From Desulforamulus ruminis DSM 2154 (GTDB taxonomy: Bacteria > Bacillota > Desulfotomaculia > Desulfotomaculales > Desulfotomaculaceae): 64,000 bases of DNA. The stretch is from the NCBI RefSeq assembly GCF_000215085.1, contig NC_015589.1, positions 2,926,120 through 2,990,119 on the forward strand. The letters are read 5' to 3'. The position numbers and the translations under genes are program-made. The notes below the pieces were generated by a model. That model saw only the letters and a program-made list of their open reading frames with translations. It was not told where the DNA came from and did no database searches. Shown here in pieces: positions 34,414 to 44,011 of this stretch. The first letter of the stretch is position 1. Each line of letters begins with the position of its first letter.

Positions 34414-34655
34414 TTTTTCCTCCCATTTGACAAAATTGTATCATTTATTGTAAAAAACCACATTAAGGTCTTGTTAAATTTAGGAAATATTCTTTTAATC
34501 TTTAACTGACAAAAAAAAGGATTCCGGATTTCTTGAAATAGAGTCTACGAAAAATAAAATTCCCCGGGAGATTACTATTTATTTTAACAGAATAATGATC
34601 TTGCCGCCACTCATGACCCGTTTCTCTCCTAGGCACCGGGGTATTAAGGCAAGAA

Positions 34656-34677
34656 AAGGGACCCTTCCGGGTCCCTT
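34656..34677 (-). terminator. Terminator of the VanW-G5 gene
   Basis: AAGGGACCC/GGGTCCCTT with a TTCC loop, just after the stop at 34680; TTTTCTT follows on the minus strand. The stretch 34440-34650 shows no gene. Confidence 0.85.
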
Positions 34678-34679
34678 CA

Positions 34680-36167
34680 TTAAAACTCTGTTTGTACATA
34701 TTCTTCCTGTTTCTGCTCTTGCTCTTTTTTTGAATGATCCGGTTTTTCTTCTATAGAGGAATTAACCTCTTCCTTAGACATTGCTTTTTCCTCGGAGGGC
34801 CCTACATGGATTATTTTTGCCTTAGGATAATAGCGGCTGGCCGGTAAGGCCTCCCGCCCGACGATCTCCCCGTTATCACGGATAATTCTCTCGGCTTGCG
34901 CTTTAAATCCTTTATAGCCGGCATCCACCACCGTTTCTTCACCCGGAGCCAGACTGGAGTCTTCCTTTATAATTGGATCGGCTTCCACGGTTTCGGTTAC
35001 CCAGCTCCGGATGGTGACATCCTGTTTCGTCTTGGTTTCGCCATAAACTTGAACGGTGATGTAATTCCTGCCGGTATTGGTTCGCAGGTAAGCATGACCG
35101 GGCAGTGTGTTTTTAAATTTAAAATCCAGCAAATCCCACGCCACCGCGGCATCCCGCCCCAGGGGCACATAACTGACGGCCAGGGAGTGGTTGTGTCTTT
35201 CCACAAGGGTTAAATTGGCCAGCAGGATGGCGTTATACAAGGTGGTGGATACCTGACAAATGCCCCCGCCCAAAGCTTCGTCGAATTCATTGCCCACAAT
35301 AACCCTGGCCGGACGGAAACCCGCCGCAGCGGTACGGGCCCCAACGGTTTGGTTAAAAGAAAATTCCTGGCCGGGCTTTAACATCAGGTTGTTGATTTTA
35401 TCGGCCGCTAGTTTTATGTTCATGCGGCGGTTTGTATTCTCACCGTCAAAATAGGTTGTAAACTCACCAATTTTGCCGTTAATCTTCAAGGCCTCAATCT
35501 CCTGCAGGGTTGTACCGGCCTCCAATTCATCCGTCTTCAAAGCAATCTTCAGTTCTTTTCCATTACGGATGGCTTGAACCAGATCATTGTAAATCTGCTC
35601 GTAATTTACCTTCCTTCCCTTTTGATCCGGGATAAGCAGGACCTCTCCATCTTCAATTTTAAAGGAAGCATCCGTGGCCGGGCGTTCAATAGAATTCAGC
35701 ATGGGGTTTAAGATCAGGGCTAATTTATCTTTGTCCAGCCATACGGAAAGAGCAATCTCCCTATTGGCAGGTTGAAAATAGGCTTTCCACTGCTGCAGCA
35801 GGGAGTGATCCCTGGGCGTAAAGACCTGATCCAGGGTATCGTTCACATTCACCGTAAAACCCAACTCCTCGAGAGAAACCGTCCGGGTTTGATCCTCAAA
35901 GACCACCGAAACCTCTTGGGTCGAAAGATCCTGGGCCAATTCTTCAAGCTTTTCCTCTACCTGTTCCCTTTCCCAATTGGACATATCCAGCCCCCGAACA
36001 GAAACACCCGGTGGAACCTTATTGGCCTCGGCTTGTTCCAGGCGCAGTAAAAAACCAGAAACCACCGCTCCCACTAACAAGACGCTAATACCCAAATAAA
36101 CCAGCCACTTCGTTTTTGTACCTGCCCCTGCTTCGGACAATGATAAAACCTTCCTTCTGGCCAACAA
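34680..36167 (-). CDS. Membrane-anchored VanW/YoaR-type protein with G5 domain
   Basis: 495 residues: cytoplasmic start, one membrane helix (~22-45), two YoaR-like peptidoglycan-binding repeats (~55-240), a VanW domain (~245-385, FSFNQTVGARTAAAGF and ALGGGICQVSTTLYNA) and a G5 domain (~400-460, RSWVTETVEADP). The tail is rich in Glu/Lys/Gln. It is exported to the wall side. Start choice is uncertain: TTG 36167 has a weak site, while TTG 36140 has AAGGAAGG eight bases upstream. Role in wall metabolism inferred from domains only. Confidence 0.88.
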   Translation of the reverse strand: MLARRKVLSLSEAGAGTKTKWLVYLGISVLLVGAVVSGFLLRLEQAEANKVPPGVSVRGLDMSNWEREQVEEKLEELAQDLSTQEVSVVFEDQTRTVSLEELGFTVNVNDTLDQVFTPRDHSLLQQWKAYFQPANREIALSVWLDKDKLALILNPMLNSIERPATDASFKIEDGEVLLIPDQKGRKVNYEQIYNDLVQAIRNGKELKIALKTDELEAGTTLQEIEALKINGKIGEFTTYFDGENTNRRMNIKLAADKINNLMLKPGQEFSFNQTVGARTAAAGFRPARVIVGNEFDEALGGGICQVSTTLYNAILLANLTLVERHNHSLAVSYVPLGRDAAVAWDLLDFKFKNTLPGHAYLRTNTGRNYITVQVYGETKTKQDVTIRSWVTETVEADPIIKEDSSLAPGEETVVDAGYKGFKAQAERIIRDNGEIVGREALPASRYYPKAKIIHVGPSEEKAMSKEEVNSSIEEKPDHSKKEQEQKQEEYVQTEF

Positions 36168-36274
36168 AATTATCTACACCCTAAAGACGTTTTTGCCAGA
36201 CAAAATGTTGCTCAAAATTTGAAATTACCAGCTTTATCTTTTTAAAATAAATAGTTATGTCGTCTATTGCGACA

Positions 36275-36304
36275 AAAAAGCAGCCGGCTTTTTCCTGCTG
36301 CTTT
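36275..36304 (-). terminator. Terminator of the chemoreceptor gene
   Basis: AAAAGCAGC pairs with GCTGCTTTT around a 12-base loop, seven bases after the receptor stop on its strand. Confidence 0.8.
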
Positions 36305-36310
36305 TCTTCT

Positions 36311-38062
36311 CTAACGGCTCTCTTCTGTTTTTAGTGCTTCCGTCTGCTCTGCCTTTGTTTGGGGTTCTATTTCTTCTGTACAGGGTTCCGGTTTTTCCTC
36401 TACCATTTGGGGCTGAAAATCTTCTATGATTTCTTCCTTACTTGCTTCCGGGTACTCTTCCAGTTGAAAAGCGCCGGACATTTTCTCCAGTTCTGCCGCC
36501 ATGGATGCAAAGTCCTCGGCCATGGAGGAAATCTCCTGCATAATGGCGGTTTGCTCTTGGATGGTGGCAACCGTCCCGGATACTCCGCCGGACATCTGCT
36601 CCGATCCCACCGCCACTTCGCGGATTTGTTCATCCAAGTACTGCACCGATGCAATAATCTGACCCAGGGCGCTTCCCACCTGCAATACAACCTGATTGCC
36701 GATTTCCACTTCTTGCGCTCCTTTGTCCATGGCATGGACAGCCCGGTCGGACTCTTCCTGGACGGAGGAAATCAAGCTCTTAATCTCACCGGCGGCCCTG
36801 GCGGAGCGTTCGGCCAAATTTCTTACTTCATCCGCCACCACCGCAAAACCCCGGCCCTGCTCTCCGGCTCTGGCGGCTTCAATGGCGGCATTCAGCGCCA
36901 GCAGATTGGTTTGTTCAGCAATTTCAGTAATCAGGTCGATGATTTGAAAAACCTGTACGGCGGTTTCATTCAGGTTATGAATGGCCTGTCCCACCATTTG
37001 GGTGGAATCTGAAATGTTGTTCATCTGACCTCGAATATTATCTACAGCGGACTGTCCTTCTTTGGCATGCCGGGCGGTTGTATCCGCCACCTGAGAAACA
37101 TTCTGGGTGTTGTCCGCCACCTGTTGAACCATACTGGCCATCTGGTGCATGGAAGAAGCTGAAGCGGCGATTCCGGAAGAGGTCTGCTGAATGGTTGAGG
37201 TAAGCTGCTGGGCTACCGCCGCTACCTTGGCAGACTTACTCTTTAATTCCATTAGAATGTTTCTAAGATGATCCGTCATTTTATTAAAGGCTTTGGCCAA
37301 GACCATTAATTCATCCCGGCTGTGAACCATGATTTTCTCGGAAGACAGGTTCCCCTCGGCAATTTGAGCGGCCTGCTTGGTCAGCGCCTTTACCGGGCGG
37401 CAGATTATATTGACAATATAAATGGCTACGATTAGACCGCCGGCAATGGATAGCAAGATGCCAATCAAAGTAAACTGCTTCACCTGGGAGGCTGTTTGGT
37501 TATTTCTTACCTTTCCTTTATTTAATTGATCTTCCATGAACAAAACAATGGCGTTGCCTGACTGAACAACCCGTTCAACAGAACCTTTTCCCTGGTTAAG
37601 ATAATCCTCCACTTTCTGATTGGAGGAGTCCTCCGCCGCTAAGCTTTCCTGTTTTATTTTAATGGCCCCGTCGGCATACACCTTAAATTCCTGAAAAGAA
37701 TTGATTAGGGTATTGTAATAATTTTTTCCCTCGGCGGATTGAATGGATTGACCCAGTCCGTTGATGGATCCTTCCACACCCTTAATGCCGTCCTGGTATC
37801 TCAGCACATAATTCGGGTCTCCATTGAGCATATATCCCCGCAGGTCCAAAGCAGCCTGTTCAAACCGCACTAAGGCGGCATGGGTTTGATTCATCACCTG
37901 GACTTCCGATTCAATTAATTGATTATATGAATGATTCATCTGATTTAACATGGCAAGAATACCAAAGCCTGCCGCTGTGGTTATAATCAAGATAACGGCA
38001 AAACCGGTCAATAGCTTGGTCCGAATGGTAAATAATTTATCTTTTTTGCCATTTGGAATCAT
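36311..38062 (-). CDS. Methyl-accepting chemotaxis protein
   Basis: 583 residues; ATG 38062 behind GGAGGG. Layout: helix 1 (~15-35), four-helix-bundle ligand domain (~40-190), helix 2 (~195-220), HAMP (~222-275), signalling domain (~290-560) with the hairpin tip [37 protein letters not shown]. The C-terminal 40 residues are acidic and lack an obvious CheR-binding pentapeptide. It reports an external signal to CheA/CheW. It is divergent from the unusual soluble receptor at 38322. Confidence 0.95.
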   Translation of the reverse strand: MIPNGKKDKLFTIRTKLLTGFAVILIITTAAGFGILAMLNQMNHSYNQLIESEVQVMNQTHAALVRFEQAALDLRGYMLNGDPNYVLRYQDGIKGVEGSINGLGQSIQSAEGKNYYNTLINSFQEFKVYADGAIKIKQESLAAEDSSNQKVEDYLNQGKGSVERVVQSGNAIVLFMEDQLNKGKVRNNQTASQVKQFTLIGILLSIAGGLIVAIYIVNIICRPVKALTKQAAQIAEGNLSSEKIMVHSRDELMVLAKAFNKMTDHLRNILMELKSKSAKVAAVAQQLTSTIQQTSSGIAASASSMHQMASMVQQVADNTQNVSQVADTTARHAKEGQSAVDNIRGQMNNISDSTQMVGQAIHNLNETAVQVFQIIDLITEIAEQTNLLALNAAIEAARAGEQGRGFAVVADEVRNLAERSARAAGEIKSLISSVQEESDRAVHAMDKGAQEVEIGNQVVLQVGSALGQIIASVQYLDEQIREVAVGSEQMSGGVSGTVATIQEQTAIMQEISSMAEDFASMAAELEKMSGAFQLEEYPEASKEEIIEDFQPQMVEEKPEPCTEEIEPQTKAEQTEALKTEESR

Positions 38063-38321
38063 TTTCTTTTCCCTCCAGACATTAACACTTTGATAAAATT
38101 ATATTGGAATGTGTATCATTCGACAACCGGAAATAGTAAAACTTTTAAAATATACTGAACCATTAAGATGTTTAATTTTTGTACAATACCATTAAAATAA
38201 ACAAAATTTTGTTATTTTTCAGACGAAAATATTCAAAATTTTTTGTTACCATAGTAGGAAATACCATTTGGATAGAGAATAATCATAGTGAACTGAACGA
38301 ACCAGCGTAGAGCAGGAGGTT

Positions 38322-39179
38322 ATGAACTTGACAAGGGTAGGAATTGTAGGGGGTGGTCGTGGCGGTCTAGCCATGCTGCGCCTGTTATCATCACTCTCTG
38401 AAGTATCCGTTGTGGGTATTGCCGATGTTAACTCGGATGCTCCCGGGTTGGTGGCGGCTAGAGAGTTAGGCATCCAAACTTTCCTGGATTTTACCCAGTT
38501 ATTAAAAGTACCCAATCTGGATGTTGTGGTGGACGTTACAGGGAATGCCTCCGTTAATGCTGCCATTATGAGTAATAAAGCAGAAAATACACACCTAGCC
38601 GATGCCATGATATCCAAATTAATGTACACCATTGCCCGCAGTCAGGAAGAAACCGCCCAGGAATTGCGGGCACAGGCCCAGCAATTGGCTGGTATGGCGG
38701 AGGAGTTAAATACAACCGTTCAAAGTGTTCCCGAAGCCATCGACACCGTTACAAAAATTCTTGGCTCTCACAGTCACAAGTTAAATGAAGCTGTAAGCCA
38801 GGCAGAAAAACATATTAAGGATACCGATGAAGTCATTGATTTTATTAAAAAGGTTGCCGACCAAACCAAGCTCCTGGGTCTCAACGCAGCCATTGAGGCA
38901 GCCAGGGCAGGGGATCATGGCCGGGGCTTCGGAGTGGTGGCCAATGAGGTTCGTAAATTGGCCGAAGACAGTGTTGTTTCCGCCAAAAAAATCAGCACCA
39001 TCTTGTCCAACATCGAGGCATCCATGCATACCATCATTACCGGTATTGAGGAAACGGCCGGCATTGCTGAAATGCAGACCAACACCACCGAACAGGTGGG
39101 TATGGCGGTTGAACAATTAGGGAAAATGGCCGATGAAATGAAAGAATTTGCCGGCAAGCTTGCCGAATTTGCCAGTTAA
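38322..39179 (+). CDS. Soluble Rossmann-domain/chemoreceptor fusion protein
   Basis: 285 residues without membrane helices. Residues 1-~100 look like an NAD(P)-binding Rossmann domain of the oxidoreductase/homoserine-dehydrogenase type ([51 protein letters not shown]). Residues ~110-285 are a methyl-accepting signalling domain with the conserved tip [38 protein letters not shown]. It would link a dinucleotide or redox signal inside the cell to chemotaxis output (inference). The Rossmann part is truncated relative to an enzyme and probably only binds. Confidence 0.88.
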   Translation: MNLTRVGIVGGGRGGLAMLRLLSSLSEVSVVGIADVNSDAPGLVAARELGIQTFLDFTQLLKVPNLDVVVDVTGNASVNAAIMSNKAENTHLADAMISKLMYTIARSQEETAQELRAQAQQLAGMAEELNTTVQSVPEAIDTVTKILGSHSHKLNEAVSQAEKHIKDTDEVIDFIKKVADQTKLLGLNAAIEAARAGDHGRGFGVVANEVRKLAEDSVVSAKKISTILSNIEASMHTIITGIEETAGIAEMQTNTTEQVGMAVEQLGKMADEMKEFAGKLAEFAS

Positions 39180-39238
39180 AAAGCTCTTTTCTTTGTGTAA
39201 AAGTAATAAGAGCTTATTTTTTTGGCATAATAAGGATT

Positions 39239-39991
39239 ATGAAAAGGAACCGATTTTTTTCAATTCCCTGCCGGACATTAAAAATGCCGCTTTCTCCCTT
39301 GGTTTTACTGCTCCTGGGTCTTTTCATTTTCTTACCGGCCGTCGCGGCAGATGCAGCTCCCAAGGACAAAACCAATATTATTTGCTTCTGGGTCGACGGA
39401 AGTAAAATCAAAGCCGTAACCCTCCTGCGTTTTGACAGTGGTAACGGTAAAGTGGGTGTTTTAAGCGTCCCTTTATACACCAATGTGGAAGTGGACGGAC
39501 AATTAAGCACCATTGAAACATTGTGGAACAAAGGTGGAAAAAAGCCTCTCATCAACCGCCTGGAAACTTTGATGAGAATTAAGATTCATGGGGAACTTAC
39601 TTTTGATCAGCCGGTTTTAGAAAAAGCCAGTGCACTGATTGGCACCTTTCATCTCAAAGGACGCGCCTTGACCATGGCCCAAGCCTTCGAGGAAACTCGG
39701 TTGGAGCTCCGCAGGGATGATGAAGCGGTTCTGCGGGCTATGGCCGCCAATATTATTTCTCCCGGTGATCTGCATAACATTCCCAGGCTGTTGTGGCTGT
39801 TTACAACCCAGGTTGAGAGCAATATCAGCCCGGATCTAATGGTGGGAATTTATAAGGTCGTCTGCCACCGGGGACCGGCCATCGTAACCAAAAGATCCCT
39901 TCAAGGCCGGGATTATTACCATGGAGGGTCCCGCTACCGCTATGTTGATCCCGACACTTGGAAAAATATTATGAGTGAAATAAGCGCCTGA
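39239..39991 (+). CDS. Secreted LCP-like (LytR-CpsA-Psr related) protein, shortened
   Basis: 250 residues with a long signal region (hydrophobic ~20-38). The first 110 mature residues follow the LCP pattern (NIICFWVDGSKIKAVTLLRFD, KVGVLSVPLYTNVEVDGQ, INRLETLMRIKI), where a real LCP has SIPRDT and catalytic arginines; here the arginine in that motif is replaced (SVPLYT). It may therefore bind rather than transfer wall polymers. The start follows AAGGATT. A perfect terminator includes the stop codon. Confidence 0.65.
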   Translation: MKRNRFFSIPCRTLKMPLSPLVLLLLGLFIFLPAVAADAAPKDKTNIICFWVDGSKIKAVTLLRFDSGNGKVGVLSVPLYTNVEVDGQLSTIETLWNKGGKKPLINRLETLMRIKIHGELTFDQPVLEKASALIGTFHLKGRALTMAQAFEETRLELRRDDEAVLRAMAANIISPGDLHNIPRLLWLFTTQVESNISPDLMVGIYKVVCHRGPAIVTKRSLQGRDYYHGGSRYRYVDPDTWKNIMSEISA

Positions 39992-40018
39992 CCCTTGAAG
40001 GGTCAGGCGCTTATTTTT
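39982..40018. terminator. Long perfect terminator, shared by convergent genes
   Basis: Thirteen-bp stem AAGCGCCTGACCC / GGGTCAGGCGCTT with a short TTGAA-type loop, followed by ATTTTTT. It covers the stop of the LCP-like gene and ends one base before the convergent gene at 40019. Confidence 0.92.
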
Positions 40019-40210
40019 TCAGGTCATGGCCATGAGCAATCCCAGCATCAGCCCTAAGAATCCTGCGGCGGAAATTCCCAGCCACTTCCGAACCGGTTTA
40101 CTGCCCAGGTCTATACCCCCGGAAAACAAGAGCTGTAAAAATACCCCGATAATGCCGGCAGAAAACAAAATCCCTCCTGCCAAAACAAAGAAAAAACCAA
40201 CGGCTAACAT
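40019..40210 (-). CDS. Two-helix small membrane protein
   Basis: 63 residues; ATG 40210 follows AAAGGAG. Two hydrophobic helices (~2-28 and ~45-62) joined by a basic loop (GSKPVRKW). Family unknown. Confidence 0.65.
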   Translation of the reverse strand: MLAVGFFFVLAGGILFSAGIIGVFLQLLFSGGIDLGSKPVRKWLGISAAGFLGLMLGLLMAMT

Positions 40211-40283
40211 AGCAATCTCCTTTTAAACGATGTCTCAACAAACTCCTCTCCTCATCATATCAAAAGAAGCTGTATTATAAAGA

Positions 40284-40313
40284 AAAAATCCTCACCTTTC
40301 GGTGAAGATTTTT
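40284..40313 (-). terminator. Terminator of the 71-residue gene
   Basis: AAAATC-TCACC and GGTGA-GATTTTT pair around TTTC. Confidence 0.85.
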
Positions 40314-40315
40314 GG

Positions 40316-40531
40316 TTATCTCGCAGAAGCCTGCAGGCGTTCATAAATCTCCTTGCGGGTTTGACCCTGGAGACTGCAAGCCATTTCAAGGAACACCTTT
40401 TCCTTTAACAGGGTGGAGTGACCTTCTGGGAAAGAAACACAGTATTTACTTGTTCCCGGAACGGGAAAAACCGATAAGTTTATTTCCCTGAATCTTTTCA
40501 TGGCCTCAATAAGATTGATTTGGTATTTCAT
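40316..40531 (-). CDS. Hypothetical 71-residue protein
   Basis: ATG 40531 behind GGGGGAG. A small soluble alpha/beta protein ending in a helix (GQTRKEIYERLQASAR). No family recognised; it lies 66 bases downstream of bshC on the same strand in reverse order of transcription and has its own terminator. Confidence 0.65.
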   Translation of the reverse strand: MKYQINLIEAMKRFREINLSVFPVPGTSKYCVSFPEGHSTLLKEKVFLEMACSLQGQTRKEIYERLQASAR

Positions 40532-40596
40532 TTTGCACTCCCCCTACCTGCCTTTTGATTATTTTATTCCATTTCTCAGGGAAAGTGAATACTTTC

Positions 40597-42252
40597 TCAA
40601 TCAAAAAATAAAATTTTTTGTTGCCAATTCTCCACATCCATTAAAGAAATCATCTCCCCTATGCAATCCGGGCCATATTTCATCAAATAGGGAAAAACAT
40701 TATAAACTCTCTCCTGCCATTGTCCCAGGGGGTGAAGCATGTGGTTTATTTTGGCCAATTGCCGGAGAGCCGCTTCATGATTCCTGCGATGATGCTGGTT
40801 TACCTTCGCTTCAAAGGCCCTGAGGTTCCCCGTCATGCGCCGCAGGCAGTCTTGACCCAAGCCTTGAATGACCGGATTAATTATCGCTACCTTTTTCACA
40901 AGTCCTTTATGGTGTTTTTTCAACATTTCATTAAATTCATTAAACAGGGCGGCGATTCCCACCTCATCGGACTGCTCCAGGTAGACTGCGATAAAATCCT
41001 CCAGCCCCCGGGGAATCTGCTCCAGAGGAACGTGATATTTTTGCATTAACTTATGGATCAGCGGTTCCACCAGGGTCACATTGGGACGAGGGTAGATCAC
41101 CGGCATCCTCTCGTTAAAAAGTTCAAAGATCCTTTTAAACTGCGCAAAATAACCCATTTCTCCAGGCCCCGCCACATAAGCCAGGACAGGAAACAGCTTA
41201 TTTTGCAGCACCGGTCGCAGGACAACATCCGGACTGAAAGAATCCGGCTGGGTCAAGGCTTGTTCAGCCAACTGCTCCCGCTCCCAGGTTGTCCGTTTTT
41301 CCCGGTTATAAAAAGTCTGTTTATCTGCAAACAAGGTCTGCCTTTGTCCCTGGATATAAAGGAATAAATGGGCCTTGTTTCCCTCACTTTGCACCTGGGG
41401 AGAAAAACCAAGGCTGCGGATTTCCCGGCAGGCCGAGTCCAGCAACTGATCCGCCCGGGGTGCGGACATAACGGCCTGATAAAACAGACCTGCGGATCTT
41501 TGACGCAGAGGCTTGAGCAGGGGGTTTACCATCACCAGCCCGTAATCTTTAAATAAGAAGGTCATTAAACGCCCAAACCAATCGGCAACATTTAGGGAAT
41601 TCCGGGCTGTTTTACGGAGCAGTTCAATTCCTTCCTGCTGCCATCCCATGGGGGGCGTTAGTTCCTTGATTTGATCCAACAGCCTGCCCGCTTCCTCCGG
41701 TACCGGAAGATGTCCAAGGGAGAATCTGACGCCGGGTTTCTCCTCCAGCCCCACCCTCTGGGGACCTTGGGAGGTGGGGAGATAAATATGATTAACTTCT
41801 GCAAAGTCGTGATCGTCGGCGCCAATCCAAAAAACCGGAACCACCGGATGCCCCAGTTCCCGGGTTAGTTTACGGGCCAGCACAATGGTCCCCATAGCCT
41901 TATAAATGGTATACAAAGGCCCGGTAAGAAAACCCGGCTGCTGCCCGGTAACAACCGCTACCGCCCTGTTCTTTTCTATAAGCTCAATGTTTGCCGTAGT
42001 TTGAGAACCGCAGCCAAGGGAGAGGTTGTACTCTTTTAAACATTCTGCGGGTAAATCCAGCGGTTCTTGCCGTTGGGTAAGCAGGTATTCAAGGTGGTCC
42101 CGAAAAGCTTCCTGCCGCCTGGGATCATATTGAAAAAGCCTTATGACGCCGGGTTCCCCTTGCAAATAAGACCGGGCCAGGGCCGGGGGATAAAGACCCT
42201 CAATTTCTTCAACGCGCAAAAGTATCTCTCCTAATTTCATTTTAACGGTCAT
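40597..42252 (-). CDS. bshC: Bacillithiol biosynthesis cysteine-adding enzyme BshC
   Basis: 551 residues, near the usual ~540. The nucleotide-fold core is visible: VAVVTGQQPGFLTGPLYTIYKAMGTIVLARKL, PVVPVFWIGADDHDFAEVNHIYLP and DVVLRPVLQNKLFPVLAYVAGPGEMGYFAQ, followed by the C-terminal coiled coil. BshC adds cysteine to GlcN-malate in the last step of bacillithiol synthesis. No bshA/bshB lie in the window. ATG 42252 and ATG 42240 are both possible starts. Confidence 0.95.
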   Translation of the reverse strand: MTVKMKLGEILLRVEEIEGLYPPALARSYLQGEPGVIRLFQYDPRRQEAFRDHLEYLLTQRQEPLDLPAECLKEYNLSLGCGSQTTANIELIEKNRAVAVVTGQQPGFLTGPLYTIYKAMGTIVLARKLTRELGHPVVPVFWIGADDHDFAEVNHIYLPTSQGPQRVGLEEKPGVRFSLGHLPVPEEAGRLLDQIKELTPPMGWQQEGIELLRKTARNSLNVADWFGRLMTFLFKDYGLVMVNPLLKPLRQRSAGLFYQAVMSAPRADQLLDSACREIRSLGFSPQVQSEGNKAHLFLYIQGQRQTLFADKQTFYNREKRTTWEREQLAEQALTQPDSFSPDVVLRPVLQNKLFPVLAYVAGPGEMGYFAQFKRIFELFNERMPVIYPRPNVTLVEPLIHKLMQKYHVPLEQIPRGLEDFIAVYLEQSDEVGIAALFNEFNEMLKKHHKGLVKKVAIINPVIQGLGQDCLRRMTGNLRAFEAKVNQHHRRNHEAALRQLAKINHMLHPLGQWQERVYNVFPYLMKYGPDCIGEMISLMDVENWQQKILFFD

Positions 42253-42310
42253 AAAAATCTCAAGAAAAAAGTTCTACCGCTCTTTCTTATTATCCTGCCC
42301 GCTGCCCAAT

Positions 42311-43213
42311 CTATTCCCTTCTGCCGGCTGTAAAAGCCGCCAGTATGCTTCCTACAAAAAGGGCGGAATACAAAAAGCCTGTAACAGCCACAACCAGGGT
42401 GATTAAAACTGCCAAGCTTCCCCTGGGAATAATATCGCCGTAACCAACGCTGGTAAAGGTGATAATGGTAAAATACAACAGCTTTAAAGGTTCCGTCACC
42501 GGTCCGGAATTGTTCACAAAGGCATAGGGATCGGTATTGGAAACCAGGAGAATCAAGGTATATAAATTAAAGATGATGATCAGCAGCCAGGATACAATGA
42601 GTGAAATGGGGGCAAACCGGTCGCCCCAGCGATGGATGGTGGCGATGCCGGGAGATCTCAAACAAAGAATGATGCCCCTGAAAATTTGATAAAAGTTTAA
42701 AGCCATGCCGGCCAGCATAATTCCTTCTACCAGGGGGCCAGGCGTCAAATCCTGGATGACAAAAATATAAATGAAGGGTACAAAAACGGAATAAATGGCA
42801 ATTCTAAAAATCTGCGATTCAATGATGTAATCAAATAAAATTCTTTGGGTGATAAAAATTACCGGCGCCAGCATTAAGGCCAGTCCGGCTAAAGACAGCA
42901 CCGTGGTTAAAATGCTGAGACCCAAAGTCACTGCCAGACTTAATTCAGTCTGGCGCTGCCAATAGTAAAAGGAAAGGACAATACCGTAAACCAGCAAGAA
43001 AAACAGCAGGAACAGCGGCATTCGGGCAATGGAGATCAGACAATAGCAAAGCATGTTTCTCAGTTTGCCGAAGAATTGCCATAATCCCACCAGGCCAAAA
43101 GGCTGCTTATCCGGTGTTTTTAATACCGGCACCAGCGTCTGAGCCAGCAGCAGCAAGGTGGCCAGCAGGACAAACAATATAATAAAATTGTGCAAAAATT
43201 CCATTTGGTTCAT
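42311..43213 (-). CDS. Potassium channel family protein
   Basis: 300 residues; ATG 43213 behind GGGGAG. Seven or so hydrophobic helices, ending in a pore module: helix LIIIFNLYTLILLV, pore loop with selectivity filter TSVGYGD, then helix LITLVVAVTGFLYSALFVGSI. No RCK/TrkA domain follows, so gating is not by that route. Single gene. Confidence 0.9.
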   Translation of the reverse strand: MNQMEFLHNFIILFVLLATLLLLAQTLVPVLKTPDKQPFGLVGLWQFFGKLRNMLCYCLISIARMPLFLLFFLLVYGIVLSFYYWQRQTELSLAVTLGLSILTTVLSLAGLALMLAPVIFITQRILFDYIIESQIFRIAIYSVFVPFIYIFVIQDLTPGPLVEGIMLAGMALNFYQIFRGIILCLRSPGIATIHRWGDRFAPISLIVSWLLIIIFNLYTLILLVSNTDPYAFVNNSGPVTEPLKLLYFTIITFTSVGYGDIIPRGSLAVLITLVVAVTGFLYSALFVGSILAAFTAGRRE

Positions 43214-43282
43214 CGGTAACTCCCCGCCTGTTTTCCCTTTACTAAAACTATATTCAGGAGGGGCAACCCATTAGAAAAGCAA

Positions 43283-43305
43283 AAACCGGGGAATTTCCCC
43301 GGTTT
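43283..43305 (-). terminator. Terminator of the zinc-ribbon gene
   Basis: AAACCGGGGAA/TTCCCCGGTTT, a perfect stem 28 bases after the stop. Confidence 0.85.
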
Positions 43306-43333
43306 AATCATCCATTCCTTTACGGACTGTAAC

Positions 43334-43570
43334 TTACATACCGCAACTGCCGGTGGGACACCCGGAATTACCCGGTGCCTTGGCACAACAGGCACTGCGA
43401 TCCTCATTGGCCGGTTTGCCAACGGAAGCAGGCAGGAAAGGGGCGGAGACTTTTTTTTCCACCTTTTCTTGACCGCAGGCTGTACAGGTTACCGTTTCTT
43501 CACGCCCGGCCAGTTGTAATTTCTCAAAAGTTTTACCACAGGTTTTACAGACGTATTCAAAAATGGGCAT
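43334..43570 (-). CDS. FmdB-like zinc ribbon protein
   Basis: 78 residues. MPIFEYVCKTCGKTFEKLQ and VTCTACGQEKVEKKVS give the two CxxC knuckles of the FmdB/regulatory-protein family; the C-terminal tail adds CC and C-x5-C cysteines. Role of the family is not settled. Start at 43570. Confidence 0.9.
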   Translation of the reverse strand: MPIFEYVCKTCGKTFEKLQLAGREETVTCTACGQEKVEKKVSAPFLPASVGKPANEDRSACCAKAPGNSGCPTGSCGM

Positions 43571-43738
43571 GAAATCATCATCTCCTATGTGTAGAGTTTT
43601 GGACTTTTTAAAGTTCGACGAAATTCGCTAAATTCCTTCTGTCGTCTCCTTTGTTTATTTTAATATATTTCCAGATATAAAAAAAACAAATGGGGCCATT
43701 TTAATGCAAGAAGACTTATTCGTCATGGAGGTGATTTC

Positions 43739-43960
43739 TTGTCTGAGCAGGTAATCTTCCGAGTGTGGGAGATGGACACCGACACCCAGAAACTGGAGGT
43801 TATAAACGCCATGGAAAAGTATTCCGGTGTCTTGGAGGTGGAGGCAGATATGGAGACGCAGTTGGTAAAGGTTTTGTTTGAGCCCTCCAATATCCTGGCC
43901 GGAGATTTAATGGACAGTGTAGAAGCCGCCGGCTACCAGGTATCAATCATCCAAAGATAA
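43739..43960 (+). CDS. HMA-fold protein lacking the metal-binding CxxC
   Basis: TTG 43739 behind GGAGGTGA at four to five bases. 73 residues with the beta-alpha-beta-beta-alpha-beta pattern of heavy-metal-associated domains (GVLEVEADMETQLVKVLFEPSNILAGDLMDSVEAAGYQV). The M-x-C-x-x-C loop is absent, so it is not a copper chaperone in the usual sense. It is alone, with its own terminator. Confidence 0.8.
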   Translation: MSEQVIFRVWEMDTDTQKLEVINAMEKYSGVLEVEADMETQLVKVLFEPSNILAGDLMDSVEAAGYQVSIIQR

Positions 43961-43965
43961 TGTAA

Positions 43966-43998
43966 AAAACCACAGTGGATGCTTCCCTGTGGCTTTTT
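43966..43998 (+). terminator. Terminator of the HMA-like gene
   Basis: AAACCACAG pairs with CTGTGG plus a following T-run around a short loop. Confidence 0.75.
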
Positions 43999-44011
43999 AC
44001 ATAACCCATTA

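Noticed and set aside
40500-42000. Plus-strand frames inside bshC
   Set aside because: Antisense shadows of a gene with clear BshC motifs.
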